A stretch of DNA of 64,000 bases from Calditrichia bacterium (GCA_028284445.1 JANQRS010000008.1:29566-93565); one strand, 5' to 3'; positions 54,870-63,897 are shown, counted from the first letter of the stretch. Notes: generated from the letters alone by a model not told the origin. Numbers and translations are program-made.

Positions 54870-55286
54870 ATGAAGGTTTTGACAGAGCAATTCGGTGAAG
54901 TTGAATTGACAGCGGATTCGATTATTCACTTTGACAAAGGATTGATAGGGTTTGAGAAACACAATAAGTTTTTTCTACTCAATCATGAAGATTACGCCCC
55001 GTTTCGCTGGCTTCTCTCGGTGGAAGATCAACAAGTCGCTTTTCCGGTTTTGGACCCATTCCTGGTATCGCCGGATTTTGCAAAGGAGTTACCTCCCAAG
55101 CTGGTCAAGCGGATATTTTCATCTCAGGAAACTTTTGATCTTTTTTGTATCATCAATCTTGGCGGAGCAGATGGTCAAGCAACCATCAATCTGAAGAGCC
55201 CGATCCTTCTGGATCGCAATGCAAATACCGGAGAACAGCTAGTATTGGTTTCCGAAGCATTGCCGGTGGCAATGGCAATTTCGTAA
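54870..55286 (+). CDS. fliW: FliW-like flagellar assembly factor
   Basis: 138 residues. The FliW pattern is clear: FGEVELTADSIIHFDKGLIGFE (split at residue 20), FRWLLSVEDQQVAFPVLDP, then ATINLKSPILLD and EQLVLV. FliW binds flagellin and counteracts CsrA in other bacteria. No csrA or flagellin gene is in the window. GGAGAG precedes the ATG. Its sigma-54 promoter fits flagellar control. Confidence 0.88.
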   Translation: MKVLTEQFGEVELTADSIIHFDKGLIGFEKHNKFFLLNHEDYAPFRWLLSVEDQQVAFPVLDPFLVSPDFAKELPPKLVKRIFSSQETFDLFCIINLGGADGQATINLKSPILLDRNANTGEQLVLVSEALPVAMAIS

Positions 55287-55349
55287 GTGTCATCTTTGGT
55301 GTGTGGTTTATGGCTACTCTGGCTGGCTTAGGAAGAAAATGGAGGAAAT

Positions 55350-55616
55350 ATGCAAGGAAGTTACTCACACACCCACGATAACAACGCTATTGACGAAACC
55401 GTTCAACGACTCGGCAATCTGAGCGAATCGGATCGCGCCGTGCTGGGACTCTATTACTACGAAGAGTTAACAACAAGTGAAATTGCTGAAGTCCTGGAGA
55501 TTGAGGCAAGCGAAGTTGAGGAGACCTTGAACGATATTATGAGTCGTATGGAAAATACCGGCGATTCCCAAAATAGCGAAGAAGAAAACAAAACATCATC
55601 ATATACATCTCACTAG
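55350..55616 (+). CDS. Small protein with sigma-factor region 4-like helix-turn-helix
   Basis: 88 residues. NLSESDRAVLGLYYYEELTT, continuing SEIAEVLEIEASEVEETL, matches the helix-turn-helix of sigma region 4 (as in FliA), with no region 2. An acidic, Ser/Thr-rich tail follows. GGAGG precedes the ATG by 5 bases; it lies 63 bases after fliW, probably in the same transcript. It may bind DNA or RNA polymerase as a modulator; a full sigma factor is excluded by size. Confidence 0.68.
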   Translation: MQGSYSHTHDNNAIDETVQRLGNLSESDRAVLGLYYYEELTTSEIAEVLEIEASEVEETLNDIMSRMENTGDSQNSEEENKTSSYTSH

Positions 55617-56072
55617 ATGGTCACACCTTGCGGGAGCAAGCATTCGCGATAGGTCGAAGTGCAAGGAACAATACAGTTGGCCTGAAATACTTGCGTGTGA
55701 TTTTTTGAAAGTGTTACCTCGACAAGCTTTTAGATAGTAAGTATTTGAAAAACAGTAGATTGTGGTCAATTACCGATTGCGTACCAACGCAGTCGGTTTC
55801 GGTGAATTACAATATTTCTGTTCTCCTACCTAAAGTTCCACATTATTTGTGCGACACTATTATTAACGGTTGCAGAAACCTGTTCTAATCTATACGATGG
55901 CGGTAAAGCCAACAATGAGTTCCCGAGGCAAGCTGTTAATTGCTTGGGAAAAAAGCCCAAGGGATGGATTCCCGGCTTTTGCATGGTTGTGATGTGGGCC
56001 ATACCGACATTTGTAAAAAACCCCGTATCTTGATTTGTCGGGAAACCTTTTATATAAAATCGGGTTAAAACG
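55617..56072 (+). other. Intergenic region with several hairpins
   Basis: ACCGATTGCGT/ACGCAGTCGGT (about 55771-55796), CCCGAGGCAA/TTGCTTGGG (55923-55949) and a terminator-like stem AAAAGCC-GGGA/TCCC-GGCTTTT (55952-55981). TAAAGTTC-N12-GCGACACT near 55830 faintly resembles a sigma-28 promoter. No known riboswitch recognised and no gene seen. Confidence 0.4.
55952..55981 (+). terminator. Terminator-like hairpin upstream of the FlgM-like gene
   Basis: AAAAGCC...GGGA, TGGAT loop region, TCCC GGCTTTT. The short T tract makes it moderate. It lies 90 bases before the next start codon, so it could end the fliW transcript or act as an attenuator. Confidence 0.45.
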
Positions 56073-56351
56073 ATGAAGACCAATTCTTTGGATAATGTTG
56101 GTTTTGTGGTAAGTGTTGAGAATGGAGCTGTTGTAAACGATACCAGAGACGAACAGATGACAAAAAAATCAACAGATAACGAACAAAGCGGCAGTAGCCT
56201 GACGCCTGAAAGACTGGCCTTGATAAAGAAGCGTATTGCTGCGAAGTTCTACGATCAGGATGAAATATTGAAAGAGATTGCCGGGCGCATTTTGCAGAGT
56301 GAAAAAGACGCATCCTCCGGTAATACCTATGGAGACAAATATAAATCCTAA
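56073..56351 (+). CDS. Small FlgM-like (anti-sigma-28-like) protein
   Basis: 92 residues, acidic and disordered N-terminus, then LTPERLALIKKRIAAKFYDQ, continuing DEILKEIAGRIL, which resembles the FlgM C-terminal helices (pattern I-x3-I-x4-Y-x(3,4)-I-A-x2-L). No strong ribosome site. Its position after fliW and a sigma region 4 protein supports a flagellar-regulation link. Other small helical proteins of unknown role cannot be excluded. Confidence 0.5.
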   Translation: MKTNSLDNVGFVVSVENGAVVNDTRDEQMTKKSTDNEQSGSSLTPERLALIKKRIAAKFYDQDEILKEIAGRILQSEKDASSGNTYGDKYKS

Positions 56352-56498
56352 TCGTTTTGTGTAGTTGAATAAAATTCGTTGGCGCTATTGGCTTCAATAG
56401 CGCCACATGTGCCATTAACCCCATTTTTATTGACCTCCCGTCATTTTGGCCCCGCCATATTTTTCGAAAAAAACCTCAATTTAATTGCATCTTTTCGC

Positions 56499-56527
56499 TT
56501 GACATTACTCGAGATATTGCTGATATT
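56499..56527 (+). promoter_or_regulatory. Sigma-70-type promoter of the HU gene
   Basis: Perfect TTGACA (56499-56504), 17-base spacer, GATATT (56522-56527). The start codon follows at 56587 after AGGAGG. Confidence 0.72.
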
Positions 56528-56586
56528 CTGGCGCCTACTATGTAGATCGGCTAGAATGAACTTTAAATAATCCAGGAGGTTTTTTC

Positions 56587-56859
56587 ATGAACCGTAAGGA
56601 ATTGATTTCCACTATCTCTGACAAATCCGGTCTTTCCAAAAAAGACGCTGAAAGCTTTTTGAACGCCTTTATTGACTCAGTCACCGGCGAATTAAAAGGT
56701 GACGGCAGTGTAAATTTGGTTGGTTTTGGTAGTTTCAAAGTTTCCCACCGTGCTGCACGGGAAGCTCGCAATCCTGCTACTGGCGCCAAAATTCAGATTC
56801 CGGCAAAGCGCGTTCCGGTTTTCAAGGCTGGTAAAGAGTTGAAGACAGCATTGGACTAG
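56587..56859 (+). CDS. HU-family DNA-binding protein
   Basis: 90 residues, the standard HU length. MNRKELISTISDKSGLSKKD, the FGSFKVSHRAAREARNPATG arm and KRVPVFKAGKELK are characteristic. It bends and compacts DNA as a dimer. CCAGGAGG precedes the ATG. It is monocistronic with its own promoter and terminator. IHF is less likely given the typical HU arm. Confidence 0.96.
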   Translation: MNRKELISTISDKSGLSKKDAESFLNAFIDSVTGELKGDGSVNLVGFGSFKVSHRAAREARNPATGAKIQIPAKRVPVFKAGKELKTALD

Positions 56860-56887
56860 GCGTTATCGTTTTAGCTGTTTTTTGGAG

Positions 56888-56920
56888 AGGCTGTCCCTGT
56901 CAGGGCAGCCTTTCTTGTTT
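56888..56920 (+). terminator. Intrinsic terminator of the HU gene
   Basis: AGGCTGTCCC and GGGCAGCCT (one bulge) with a TGTCA loop, then TTCTTGTTTT. It overlaps the 3' end of the convergent gene. Confidence 0.8.
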
Positions 56921-58504
56921 TAAAGCGGTCTTATCCGCTCCACCTTCCAGCAATGCTTCCGTCAGGAAACTAATCTTCAAAAGATAACTCTCTGCGGCAC
57001 AAGTACGTTTCAGACAGCTGGCGCAGGAAATTTGCAGCTTGCAATTTACATCAGCTTTATGATGGGTTTCAACATCCTGCTCGTTTTGGACCAGTTCCTC
57101 AAAAAAGGATTCGGGTGATCCGGCGGCCTGCTGTTGCTTCAACCATATCTGGCTTACCGCCTGGCGGATCTGACGTATACGTCCCAGGTATTGTCCGATG
57201 GTTGCTCGCCAGAAAAGCTGGATCTTTTGGGCATCGCTGTCACGGGCAACAGCCGAGGCCATGCTGCGATAACCGAAGGACTCAATAAGGCTGCCGGGAA
57301 GATCCAGAAGCTGGTGAATAACTTCCTGAAGATAAGCTAAATCGCCGCTGCCAAATTCGATCAATGCGTCATTATCAAAGCTTTTCATGAGGGCGGAAGT
57401 ATTGATTGTGTCGAAAAGTGCGGCAATTTGCTGTTCCATTTCGCGCAACCGCTCCCGGTTCTCCTCCATCAGCAAGTTGGCGATGTCGGCAAAAATGCGC
57501 CTGGTGGGCAGATCAGGATGATAACGAAATACCCGCAATACCTGCCGAGTCATACGCCGCGGAAATGTATCATCGTGCATCAGTGATGTTAACTCGTCAA
57601 TACTCAGGCGGGTGCTGGCCATCTTCCGGCAGGCTTCGCTATAATGAACGTGTGCGGCGATCAATGTGAAGAAACGCTTCGGTTGCTGTAAATCGAGCAT
57701 TGCGTATTCCAGCAAGGCCAGTCTTGCCTGCTTCAATTGCCCGTGACTTTCATCTTCAAGGCAGAGCAATTCCTCCAACGATTGCGCGATCCGCCAGCAC
57801 AATAACGGGTCAAATTCCTTCGTTTGCCAGTGGGTATGCGCCGGGTGGAGCAGCTCGAGCAGCGTCGGTGGATGCGCACGACGCAATGCCTTGCCGGCAC
57901 CGCGGGCAATATCCTCGTCGCGATCCGGTAAGTAGCTTAATAAGCCGAAGATCGCCTCTTCATTTTCCAGGCGATGGGCATATGTGAGGATTTCGGAAAG
58001 TTTTCTAAGTCGCATCTGTTTTTCTGCGATAACAACGTTTAGCAGATCTCGATTGGCAGCATCTCCCGGATAGGTTTGTCGCTCTTCCCAGGCGGTATGA
58101 AGTTGTTTGAGCATGTCAAGCGACATGTCCGCGTTGCGAAATAAGCGCGCGAGCACTGTTGGGTTTGTCTCGAAGAGGATCAGCGCCAGGAGTTCTTCCA
58201 GGCTGCCTTGGGCAGCAAAGCGGCAGCGTTGCTCAATGCCTGCTTGCAGATGGGACTGAAATTCGTAGATGAAATGGCGAAGAATGGACTGGTAGCTATC
58301 GTCTGGCTCCCAGCTTGCAGGCTCCAGGCATAACTGACGCAGCGCTTCAGTTGCTGTGGCCTGGTGCGTATTTACAGCCGACGGCTGTGGAGAGGCGAGT
58401 AGTTTTTGCAGCGTATCATAATCTATCGCCCGGAAAAAGTGCCGGATTGTAACATCAAAAAGCCCTGTTACCGGAACGTTCTGTCTGAGATCTGACGAAT
58501 ACAC
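56900..58504 (-). CDS. Unknown alpha-helical protein with C-terminal cysteine cluster
   Basis: 534 residues, not recognised. Start GTG is supported by AAGGAAGAG. The sequence is almost wholly helical, Leu- and Arg-rich, with irregular HEAT-like units (LSYLPDRDEDIARGAGKALR, MTRQVLRVFRYHPDLPTRRI) suggesting a solenoid. Near the C-terminus a C-x5-C-x2-C-x4-C pattern (CKLQISCASCLKRTC) may bind zinc or an iron-sulfur cluster. No signal peptide. It is convergent with HU. A scaffold or regulatory role is possible; nothing firmer can be said. Confidence 0.75.
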   Translation of the reverse strand: MYSSDLRQNVPVTGLFDVTIRHFFRAIDYDTLQKLLASPQPSAVNTHQATATEALRQLCLEPASWEPDDSYQSILRHFIYEFQSHLQAGIEQRCRFAAQGSLEELLALILFETNPTVLARLFRNADMSLDMLKQLHTAWEERQTYPGDAANRDLLNVVIAEKQMRLRKLSEILTYAHRLENEEAIFGLLSYLPDRDEDIARGAGKALRRAHPPTLLELLHPAHTHWQTKEFDPLLCWRIAQSLEELLCLEDESHGQLKQARLALLEYAMLDLQQPKRFFTLIAAHVHYSEACRKMASTRLSIDELTSLMHDDTFPRRMTRQVLRVFRYHPDLPTRRIFADIANLLMEENRERLREMEQQIAALFDTINTSALMKSFDNDALIEFGSGDLAYLQEVIHQLLDLPGSLIESFGYRSMASAVARDSDAQKIQLFWRATIGQYLGRIRQIRQAVSQIWLKQQQAAGSPESFFEELVQNEQDVETHHKADVNCKLQISCASCLKRTCAAESYLLKISFLTEALLEGGADKTALKQERLP

Positions 58505-58859
58505 AAGCTCTTCCTTGAGACAAAGTTGTTGTTCAACCTATGTTTCTCCCTGGCAACATCCCTGTGCCATCCCCATTTCCTGAAAAAATTGTCGGCAGAA
58601 AACTCATTTTTATAAAAAAAAGCCGATAGTTTTGTGCAATGATCAAAACGCCTTGTCTGACATCGCTTAAGTTTGTTCAGGTTGAAGAAGAAATGTAGCA
58701 AAGACAGGACGTCAGCATTGGTCGAAAATGATGCCGGAAGCGCATCTCAACTGAACTGGCGAGCAGGCATTGCAGCTGCCGTGATAAGAATTACCAGCAG
58801 ATCGGTTTAGGTTCGCGAATGGTCATCTAAACAGATATTTTTATCTGCCGGATCGTGAC
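58505..58859. other. Divergent intergenic region
   Basis: Between the leftward solenoid gene and the rightward HEPN-like gene. A/T-rich near 58600; no promoter with correct spacing, repeat or RNA gene was recognised. Confidence 0.35.
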
Positions 58860-59603
58860 ATGGAAAACCTAGCCCAACTTTTTGATGATTTGTTGTCTGA
58901 TTTGACGGATCAGCATGGCGCGCCGCAGCCGGAGCGCTTTCAATCTGAAGAAGCATTTGCACAGAAGATCTCCGAATATCGAGTATTGCTGGCAGGCTTG
59001 GCTGCAGAATCGCGCTACCTGCGAAAACGCTTTGAAGACGACCCCAATATGGCCTCTGCCGATCTCGCCGTACGCGTAAAAACCCTCGCCACATACTGCA
59101 AGGTAACCGCCCGATTGTTAAATGAAGGTATCCTGCGCTCGCGTGGCAATATTGCACCCCCGCCGGACTTCGACCGCCTTACGGCGTCTATTCCGGGACT
59201 CAGCTACCTGATTGATCAACGCTGGGAAGAAGTGCAAGTTTGTCAGAATACCGGGGCCTATCTGGCTGCCATTGTGCTGATGGGTAGCTTGTTGGAATCG
59301 TTGCTGCTGGCACGAGCCACGCGCGATGCGGCATTGCTCGACCGCTCCAAATATGCGCTTCGAAATGCCAAAGGGCAACTGGAAGCCCTTGAGAACTGGC
59401 ATCTGAATGATTTGCTTCGTGTGTCCTACGATCTAAGCTGGATCAAAAGTAGTCCTTCCGAATTTCACGAATTATTGCGAAAATTTCGCAGTTTAATCCA
59501 CCCCTGGTCCGAGGCAAATTCTCGTCAGGAGTGGGGCGGAGCGGCCTGCGCTGCTTGCTGGCGTCAGCTGAATCGGGCAGTGGAGGATTTGCTGGATACT
59601 TGA
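58860..59603 (+). CDS. Unknown helical protein, possibly HEPN-like C-terminal domain
   Basis: 247 residues. N-terminal ~110 residues are helical without signature. The C-terminal half (YLAAIVLMGSLLESLLLARA, LNDLLRVSYDLSWIK, LRKFRSLIHPWSEAN) resembles HEPN/DUF4145-like helical bundles, where an R-x(4-6)-H motif (here R-x6-H ending in SLIHP) marks RNA-cleaving or RNA-binding members. No toxin partner is adjacent. No clear ribosome site. The family call is tentative. Confidence 0.65.
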   Translation: MENLAQLFDDLLSDLTDQHGAPQPERFQSEEAFAQKISEYRVLLAGLAAESRYLRKRFEDDPNMASADLAVRVKTLATYCKVTARLLNEGILRSRGNIAPPPDFDRLTASIPGLSYLIDQRWEEVQVCQNTGAYLAAIVLMGSLLESLLLARATRDAALLDRSKYALRNAKGQLEALENWHLNDLLRVSYDLSWIKSSPSEFHELLRKFRSLIHPWSEANSRQEWGGAACAACWRQLNRAVEDLLDT

Positions 59604-59927
59604 TGCTGGAAGGCCTAAATCCCAAATCCCAGCAGAAAAAATTCCAAAAAGAACAAAACCTGACAAGATTGGGCCGGTATCGAATTTCAGATGTGCACAG
59701 AATATATCCGAAAAGGGCAATCAGGTCCGTTAATATGACGCTGATGTGATCAATGGACCTGAGCGTATAGTGTCCTTCTCCTGGGAGCCATTTTGGAATT
59801 TGGTTTCTCGGATTTAAAATTTCCTTGGAATTTTTTCTGTTGGAATTTGGAAATTTGCAGACTTCCTGTTTTGCTATAATTTGCATGAAGACTCTCAACC
59901 AACAACGCTCAACGATCAACTATCATT
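59604..59927. other. Intergenic region without recognised features
   Basis: A/T-rich, with fragments such as CAACCAACAACGCTCAACGATCAAC (split near 59905) that resemble the simple phased repeats near 19140. No gene or terminator with a clear stem was seen. Confidence 0.3.
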
Positions 59928-61271
59928 TTGCCTGAAATTATCTTCCATTCGCTGGGAGGCGTCACCGGAATTGGGGCCTCGGCCCATCTGCTGAAGCTTG
60001 CCGATTATCAGATATTGCTGGATGCCGGCTGCGATCCTGCTGAAGAAGGTCCCGCCGCCATGCCCGACTATTCAGCGTTCTCCTCCCGCGCTGTTCAGGC
60101 CATCGTCGTCACTCATGCGCATCTGGATCATATTGGCAGCTTGCCGGCTGCGATCAAAAATTTCCCTTACGCTCGGGTTTATATGACGCCCTCCACCGCT
60201 GAGCTCACGGAGTTGATGCTGCATCACTACTTGCACGTTCAGCGCAAGCGCTTTCATCAAAACGTCGAGGCGCCCTTTACCCGCGAAGATATTGAGTTGG
60301 TGCGCTATTTGTTCCAGAGCTTCGAATATGAGCATCACTTTCCGCTGCATGGTTACGAAGAAAGTGGCATCGAATTCAGCTTATACGATGCCGGACATAT
60401 TCTCGGCTCGGCCGGCGTTCTGATTGAGTGGCAGGGGCGGCGCATTTTCTATGCCGGTAACACCCGAAAATCGCCTCAATTTATCCTGCCGGGTGCACGA
60501 TATCCGCGGGGACGGCTGGATGTGCTGATTACGGAAGCCACCTATGGCGCGAACGCCGCTGCTGCTGAAACCAGCCTGGCGCAGGAGACCCGGCGTTTTG
60601 CCGAGGTTACCGGCCGCCATTTGGATCAAGCGGGTATTTTGCTGCTCCCGGTATTTGCACTGGGACGAACTCAGGAAATGATCGCCATGCTGCATCAGCT
60701 AAGGGTTGCCGGCCGTATTCCGGCTGTGCCGATATATCTGACCGGCTTTGGCTATAAAATTCTGAAGATTTATGACCGCTACCTTGGCGACATCTATCCG
60801 AAATTTGCCGGCGGAAGCCTGGAGCGGATGATGTTTGCCAGTTGGCATCCGGGCAGACAGTTGAAGGGACCGGCAATCCTGATTGCCACCTCCGGGATGA
60901 TGTTGCCGGGATCGCCGTCTTTTCGTTTTGTCGAGAAACTCAGTAGTGATCCGCGCAACGCCATCTGCTTCGTGGGGTATACCGATCCCGCAACGCCGGG
61001 CAGTGTGCTGCAGCAAGGGGATGAAGAACGTATCAGATCTGTATTCGGATTACCAAAAGTGGATTGCGCTGTGGAGCGCTTTACTTTTTCGGCCCATTCC
61101 AATCGGCTAGAGCTTTTGGAGATGATCGAAGCGCTGAATCCACGAACGGTTATTTTTGTCCATGGCGACAGAGAAGCCCTGCAGTGGATGGAAAATGAAA
61201 CCCGTCGTCGCAACCCCGCCGTTCAAACCCTCATTCCGCAGGAAGGCATCGCACATTCTCTGAAGATTTGA
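59928..61271 (+). CDS. Beta-CASP metallo-beta-lactamase-fold RNase-like protein
   Basis: 447 residues. MBL motif 2 is HAHLDH and motif 3 GHILGSAG. Then come the beta-CASP insert (VLITEATYG, LLPVFALGRTQEM, ILIATSGMMLPGS) and FTFSAHSNRLEL with VIFVHGD near the end. This is the layout of bacterial and archaeal CPSF73-like RNA nucleases. Motif 4, normally GD, reads YAGNTRKSP, replacing a metal-bridging Asp with Asn, so activity may be altered. Start is TTG with no clear ribosome site. Likely RNA processing or decay. Confidence 0.88.
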   Translation: MPEIIFHSLGGVTGIGASAHLLKLADYQILLDAGCDPAEEGPAAMPDYSAFSSRAVQAIVVTHAHLDHIGSLPAAIKNFPYARVYMTPSTAELTELMLHHYLHVQRKRFHQNVEAPFTREDIELVRYLFQSFEYEHHFPLHGYEESGIEFSLYDAGHILGSAGVLIEWQGRRIFYAGNTRKSPQFILPGARYPRGRLDVLITEATYGANAAAAETSLAQETRRFAEVTGRHLDQAGILLLPVFALGRTQEMIAMLHQLRVAGRIPAVPIYLTGFGYKILKIYDRYLGDIYPKFAGGSLERMMFASWHPGRQLKGPAILIATSGMMLPGSPSFRFVEKLSSDPRNAICFVGYTDPATPGSVLQQGDEERIRSVFGLPKVDCAVERFTFSAHSNRLELLEMIEALNPRTVIFVHGDREALQWMENETRRRNPAVQTLIPQEGIAHSLKI

Positions 61272-61528
61272 ATCCTGCATAAAACCCCACTCTTTTCGTA
61301 AATAATCATAGCGATTGCTGTGATACTTCCATAATTTGACAATGTTGGCAATTGGCGTGGACAAACATGCCGTAAATGTCCTGAATGTACCGTAAATATG
61401 GGCTTTCGTCGTACCCGGCTATGTTGCAACTGTACAAAAAATATGTTGCAAAGACCCCTTTGACCCTTTAATTTTAGCCGTTTGTCTATTTTTGAAGTTG
61501 AATAACGCGAAAATCGCGCCGGGATAGC

Positions 61529-62857
61529 ATGTTACAAGATCTGTCGAATAAGCTTGAGACGATTCTTAAGAAAGTCCGCGGCCAGGGAAAACTGACAGAA
61601 GCGAACATTGCTGACTCGCTCAAGGAGATTCGGCGAGCACTGCTGGAAGCAGATGTCAACTACAAGGTCGTTAAAGATTTTATTAGTGAAGTGCGGGAAA
61701 AAGCCGTTGGTGAAGCAGTTCTCCAAAGTGTCACACCTGGACAGCAACTAGTAAAAATTGTGCATGATGAACTTGTCCAACTGATGGGCGAGTCCTTCAC
61801 AGATATCAAAACGGCCGGGATTCCCCCGACGGTGGTGATGCTCTGTGGCTTGCAGGGGGCTGGAAAGACAACGTTTGCCGGCAAGTTTGCCAATCATCTT
61901 CGCAAGAAAGGGCGGCGCCCGATCATGGTTGCGGCAGATGTGTACCGGCCGGCAGCGAAGAAGCAACTTGAAGTATTAGGGCAAGGCTTGAATATCCCAG
62001 TATATTCAACTGAGTCAAACGATGCGGTGAAGATTGCCAAAGAATCGATCCGCGAAGCACGCGACCGTTCATGCGACGTCGTTATCCTCGATACCGCCGG
62101 TCGCCTGCATATAGACGAAGAGCTGATGGTTGAATTGGAGACCATCAAGAAAGAGGTGAAACCTCACGAAATTCTCTTCGTTGCAGATGGTATGACCGGT
62201 CAGGACGCGGTCAATGCTGCCAGTCAGTTTGCCGAGCGCCTGGATTTCGATGGCGTGATTCTGACCAAGATGGACGGCGATAGTCGCGGCGGTGCTGCAC
62301 TGTCGATCCGTGCTGTCACCGGTAAGCCGGTAAAGTTCATGAGCGTCGGCGAAAAGCTGGACGCCCTGGAAGTCTTCCATCCCGATCGTCTCGCATCCCG
62401 AATTCTGGGGATGGGAGATGTTGTGTCTCTGGTAGAACGTGCCCAGGAGACGATCGATGTCGAAGAAGCGGAAAAGCTGGAAAAGAAGCTCCGCAAAAAT
62501 CAGTTTACACTGGAAGACTTCTATAATCAGTTGCAGCAGATAAAGAAGATGGGGCCTCTGGACCAGTTGTTGGGAATGATTCCCGGCATTGGAAAACAGC
62601 TAAAAGGCGCCCAGATAGATGACAAAGCAATGGTTCGGGTAGAAGCGATCATTTGCTCGATGACCCCGGAAGAAAGACAAAAGCCGGGGATTATCAATGG
62701 GCGCCGCCGTCGTCGTATTGCGGCTGGGAGCGGAACCCGGGTTCAGGATGTCAATCAACTCCTGAAACAGTTTGCTGATATGAAAAAGATGATGAAACGC
62801 ATGAAAAATATGAGATTCCCCGGTGGTGGTAAAGCGCGGGGACCATTGCCATTTTGA
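61529..62857 (+). CDS. ffh: Signal recognition particle GTPase Ffh
   Basis: 442 residues. N domain (MLQDLSNKLETILKKVRGQG), G domain with GLQGAGKTT, DTAGRLHID and TKMDGDSRGG, and a methionine-rich M domain at the C-terminus (MKKMMKRMKNMRFPGG). It binds 4.5S RNA and signal peptides and targets nascent proteins to the membrane with FtsY. It opens the conserved ffh-rpsP-khpA-rimM order. Confidence 0.98.
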   Translation: MLQDLSNKLETILKKVRGQGKLTEANIADSLKEIRRALLEADVNYKVVKDFISEVREKAVGEAVLQSVTPGQQLVKIVHDELVQLMGESFTDIKTAGIPPTVVMLCGLQGAGKTTFAGKFANHLRKKGRRPIMVAADVYRPAAKKQLEVLGQGLNIPVYSTESNDAVKIAKESIREARDRSCDVVILDTAGRLHIDEELMVELETIKKEVKPHEILFVADGMTGQDAVNAASQFAERLDFDGVILTKMDGDSRGGAALSIRAVTGKPVKFMSVGEKLDALEVFHPDRLASRILGMGDVVSLVERAQETIDVEEAEKLEKKLRKNQFTLEDFYNQLQQIKKMGPLDQLLGMIPGIGKQLKGAQIDDKAMVRVEAIICSMTPEERQKPGIINGRRRRRIAAGSGTRVQDVNQLLKQFADMKKMMKRMKNMRFPGGGKARGPLPF

Positions 62858-62909
62858 TGCAATCATACTGATGATATAAAACGAACATTCTAACTGGAGG
62901 AATTAAAAG

Positions 62910-63524
62910 TTGGTTAAGTTAAGGTTACGCCGGATGGGACGGAAGAAGCGCCCTTACTATCGCATTGTTGCAGCTGATGCACGTGCGCCGCGTGATGGTC
63001 GTTCCATCGAAGAGATCGGTGTCTACAATCCATTGACCGATCCGATTACATTGCAAGTAAAAGAAGATCGTGCCCTGTACTGGCTGAGTCAGGGAGCTGT
63101 TCCGACAACAACGGTCAAAAGCATGCTGAGAAAGCTGGGAATCAATCTCCGCTTTGATCTGATGCGTCGCGGTTTATCGGAAGACAAGATCGAAGAAGAA
63201 ATGAAGAAGTGGGAATTACTGCAAACTCAACGCGATCAGCGTCGTGAGGCTGAACAGGCACAGAAAGCCAAGAAGAAAGCTGAAGAAGAAGCCAAAGCTG
63301 CTGCAGAAGCCAAGGCCGCCGAAGAGGCAGAAGCCAAGGCTGCTGAGGAAGCTAAAGCTGCTGAAGAAGCGGAAGCCAAGGCTGCTGAAGAAGCGGAAGC
63401 TGCCGCAGAGGAAGCACCTGCTGAGGAAGCTGCTGCCGAAGAAGCACCTGCAGAAGAGGCTCCGGCCGAAGAAGCGCCTGCTGAAGAAGCTCCGGCTGAG
63501 GATGATAAAGCTAAGTCAGAGTAG
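62910..63524 (+). CDS. rpsP: 30S ribosomal protein S16 with long Ala/Glu-rich extension
   Basis: 204 residues; normal S16 is about 80-90. The first ~85 residues ([20 protein letters not shown], then [13 protein letters not shown]) are standard S16. From about residue 110 to the end there is a low-complexity tail of AEEAEAK and APAEE units. Such tails occur on S16 in some FCB bacteria; role unknown. Start is TTG after CTGGAGG. It follows ffh by 52 bases. Confidence 0.96.
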   Translation: MVKLRLRRMGRKKRPYYRIVAADARAPRDGRSIEEIGVYNPLTDPITLQVKEDRALYWLSQGAVPTTTVKSMLRKLGINLRFDLMRRGLSEDKIEEEMKKWELLQTQRDQRREAEQAQKAKKKAEEEAKAAAEAKAAEEAEAKAAEEAKAAEEAEAKAAEEAEAAAEEAPAEEAAAEEAPAEEAPAEEAPAEEAPAEDDKAKSE

Positions 63525-63666
63525 TAAGTTGGGGGTATACAGGAAGTGTTGGGGTTCCATGTGGATACAAATTGGTATGTTACATATCCAGATAGATGTT
63601 TGCAGGAAGGCTACGGGGTGACAAGGCTAACATCCATATCCAACTACTAGTAAGGAGGTTTGCTCG

Positions 63667-63897
63667 ATGAAAGATTTTGTGGAGTTTATTGCGAAGCATC
63701 TTGTTGACAAACCGGAAGAAGTTCATGTCGCAGAGGTTGAAGGTGAACGTGTAACGGTATACGAACTGCGGGTCGGCGACGGCGACCTCGGTAAAGTCAT
63801 CGGCAAACGAGGACAAACCGCAAAAGCAATACGTACGCTGTTGAGTGCTGCTGCTGCCAAAATGGGGAAGCGGGCCGTTCTGGAAATACTGGAGTGA
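63667..63897 (+). CDS. khpA: KH-domain RNA-binding protein KhpA
   Basis: 76 residues. [16 protein letters not shown] is the GxxG loop and helices of a type II KH domain; KFVEFI-like start and late LEILE agree with KhpA/YlqC. It binds RNA, often with KhpB, and influences cell-division and ribosome-related genes. AAGGAGG precedes the ATG. It sits between rpsP and rimM as in many bacteria. Confidence 0.95.
   Translation: MKDFVEFIAKHLVDKPEEVHVAEVEGERVTVYELRVGDGDLGKVIGKRGQTAKAIRTLLSAAAAKMGKRAVLEILE

Noticed and set aside
55860..55985. Possible c-di-GMP (GEMM) or cobalamin riboswitch before the FlgM-like gene
   Set aside because: Hairpins exist but the conserved sequence blocks of these classes (such as ACGCAAAGC or GCCACTG with a B12 box) are absent.
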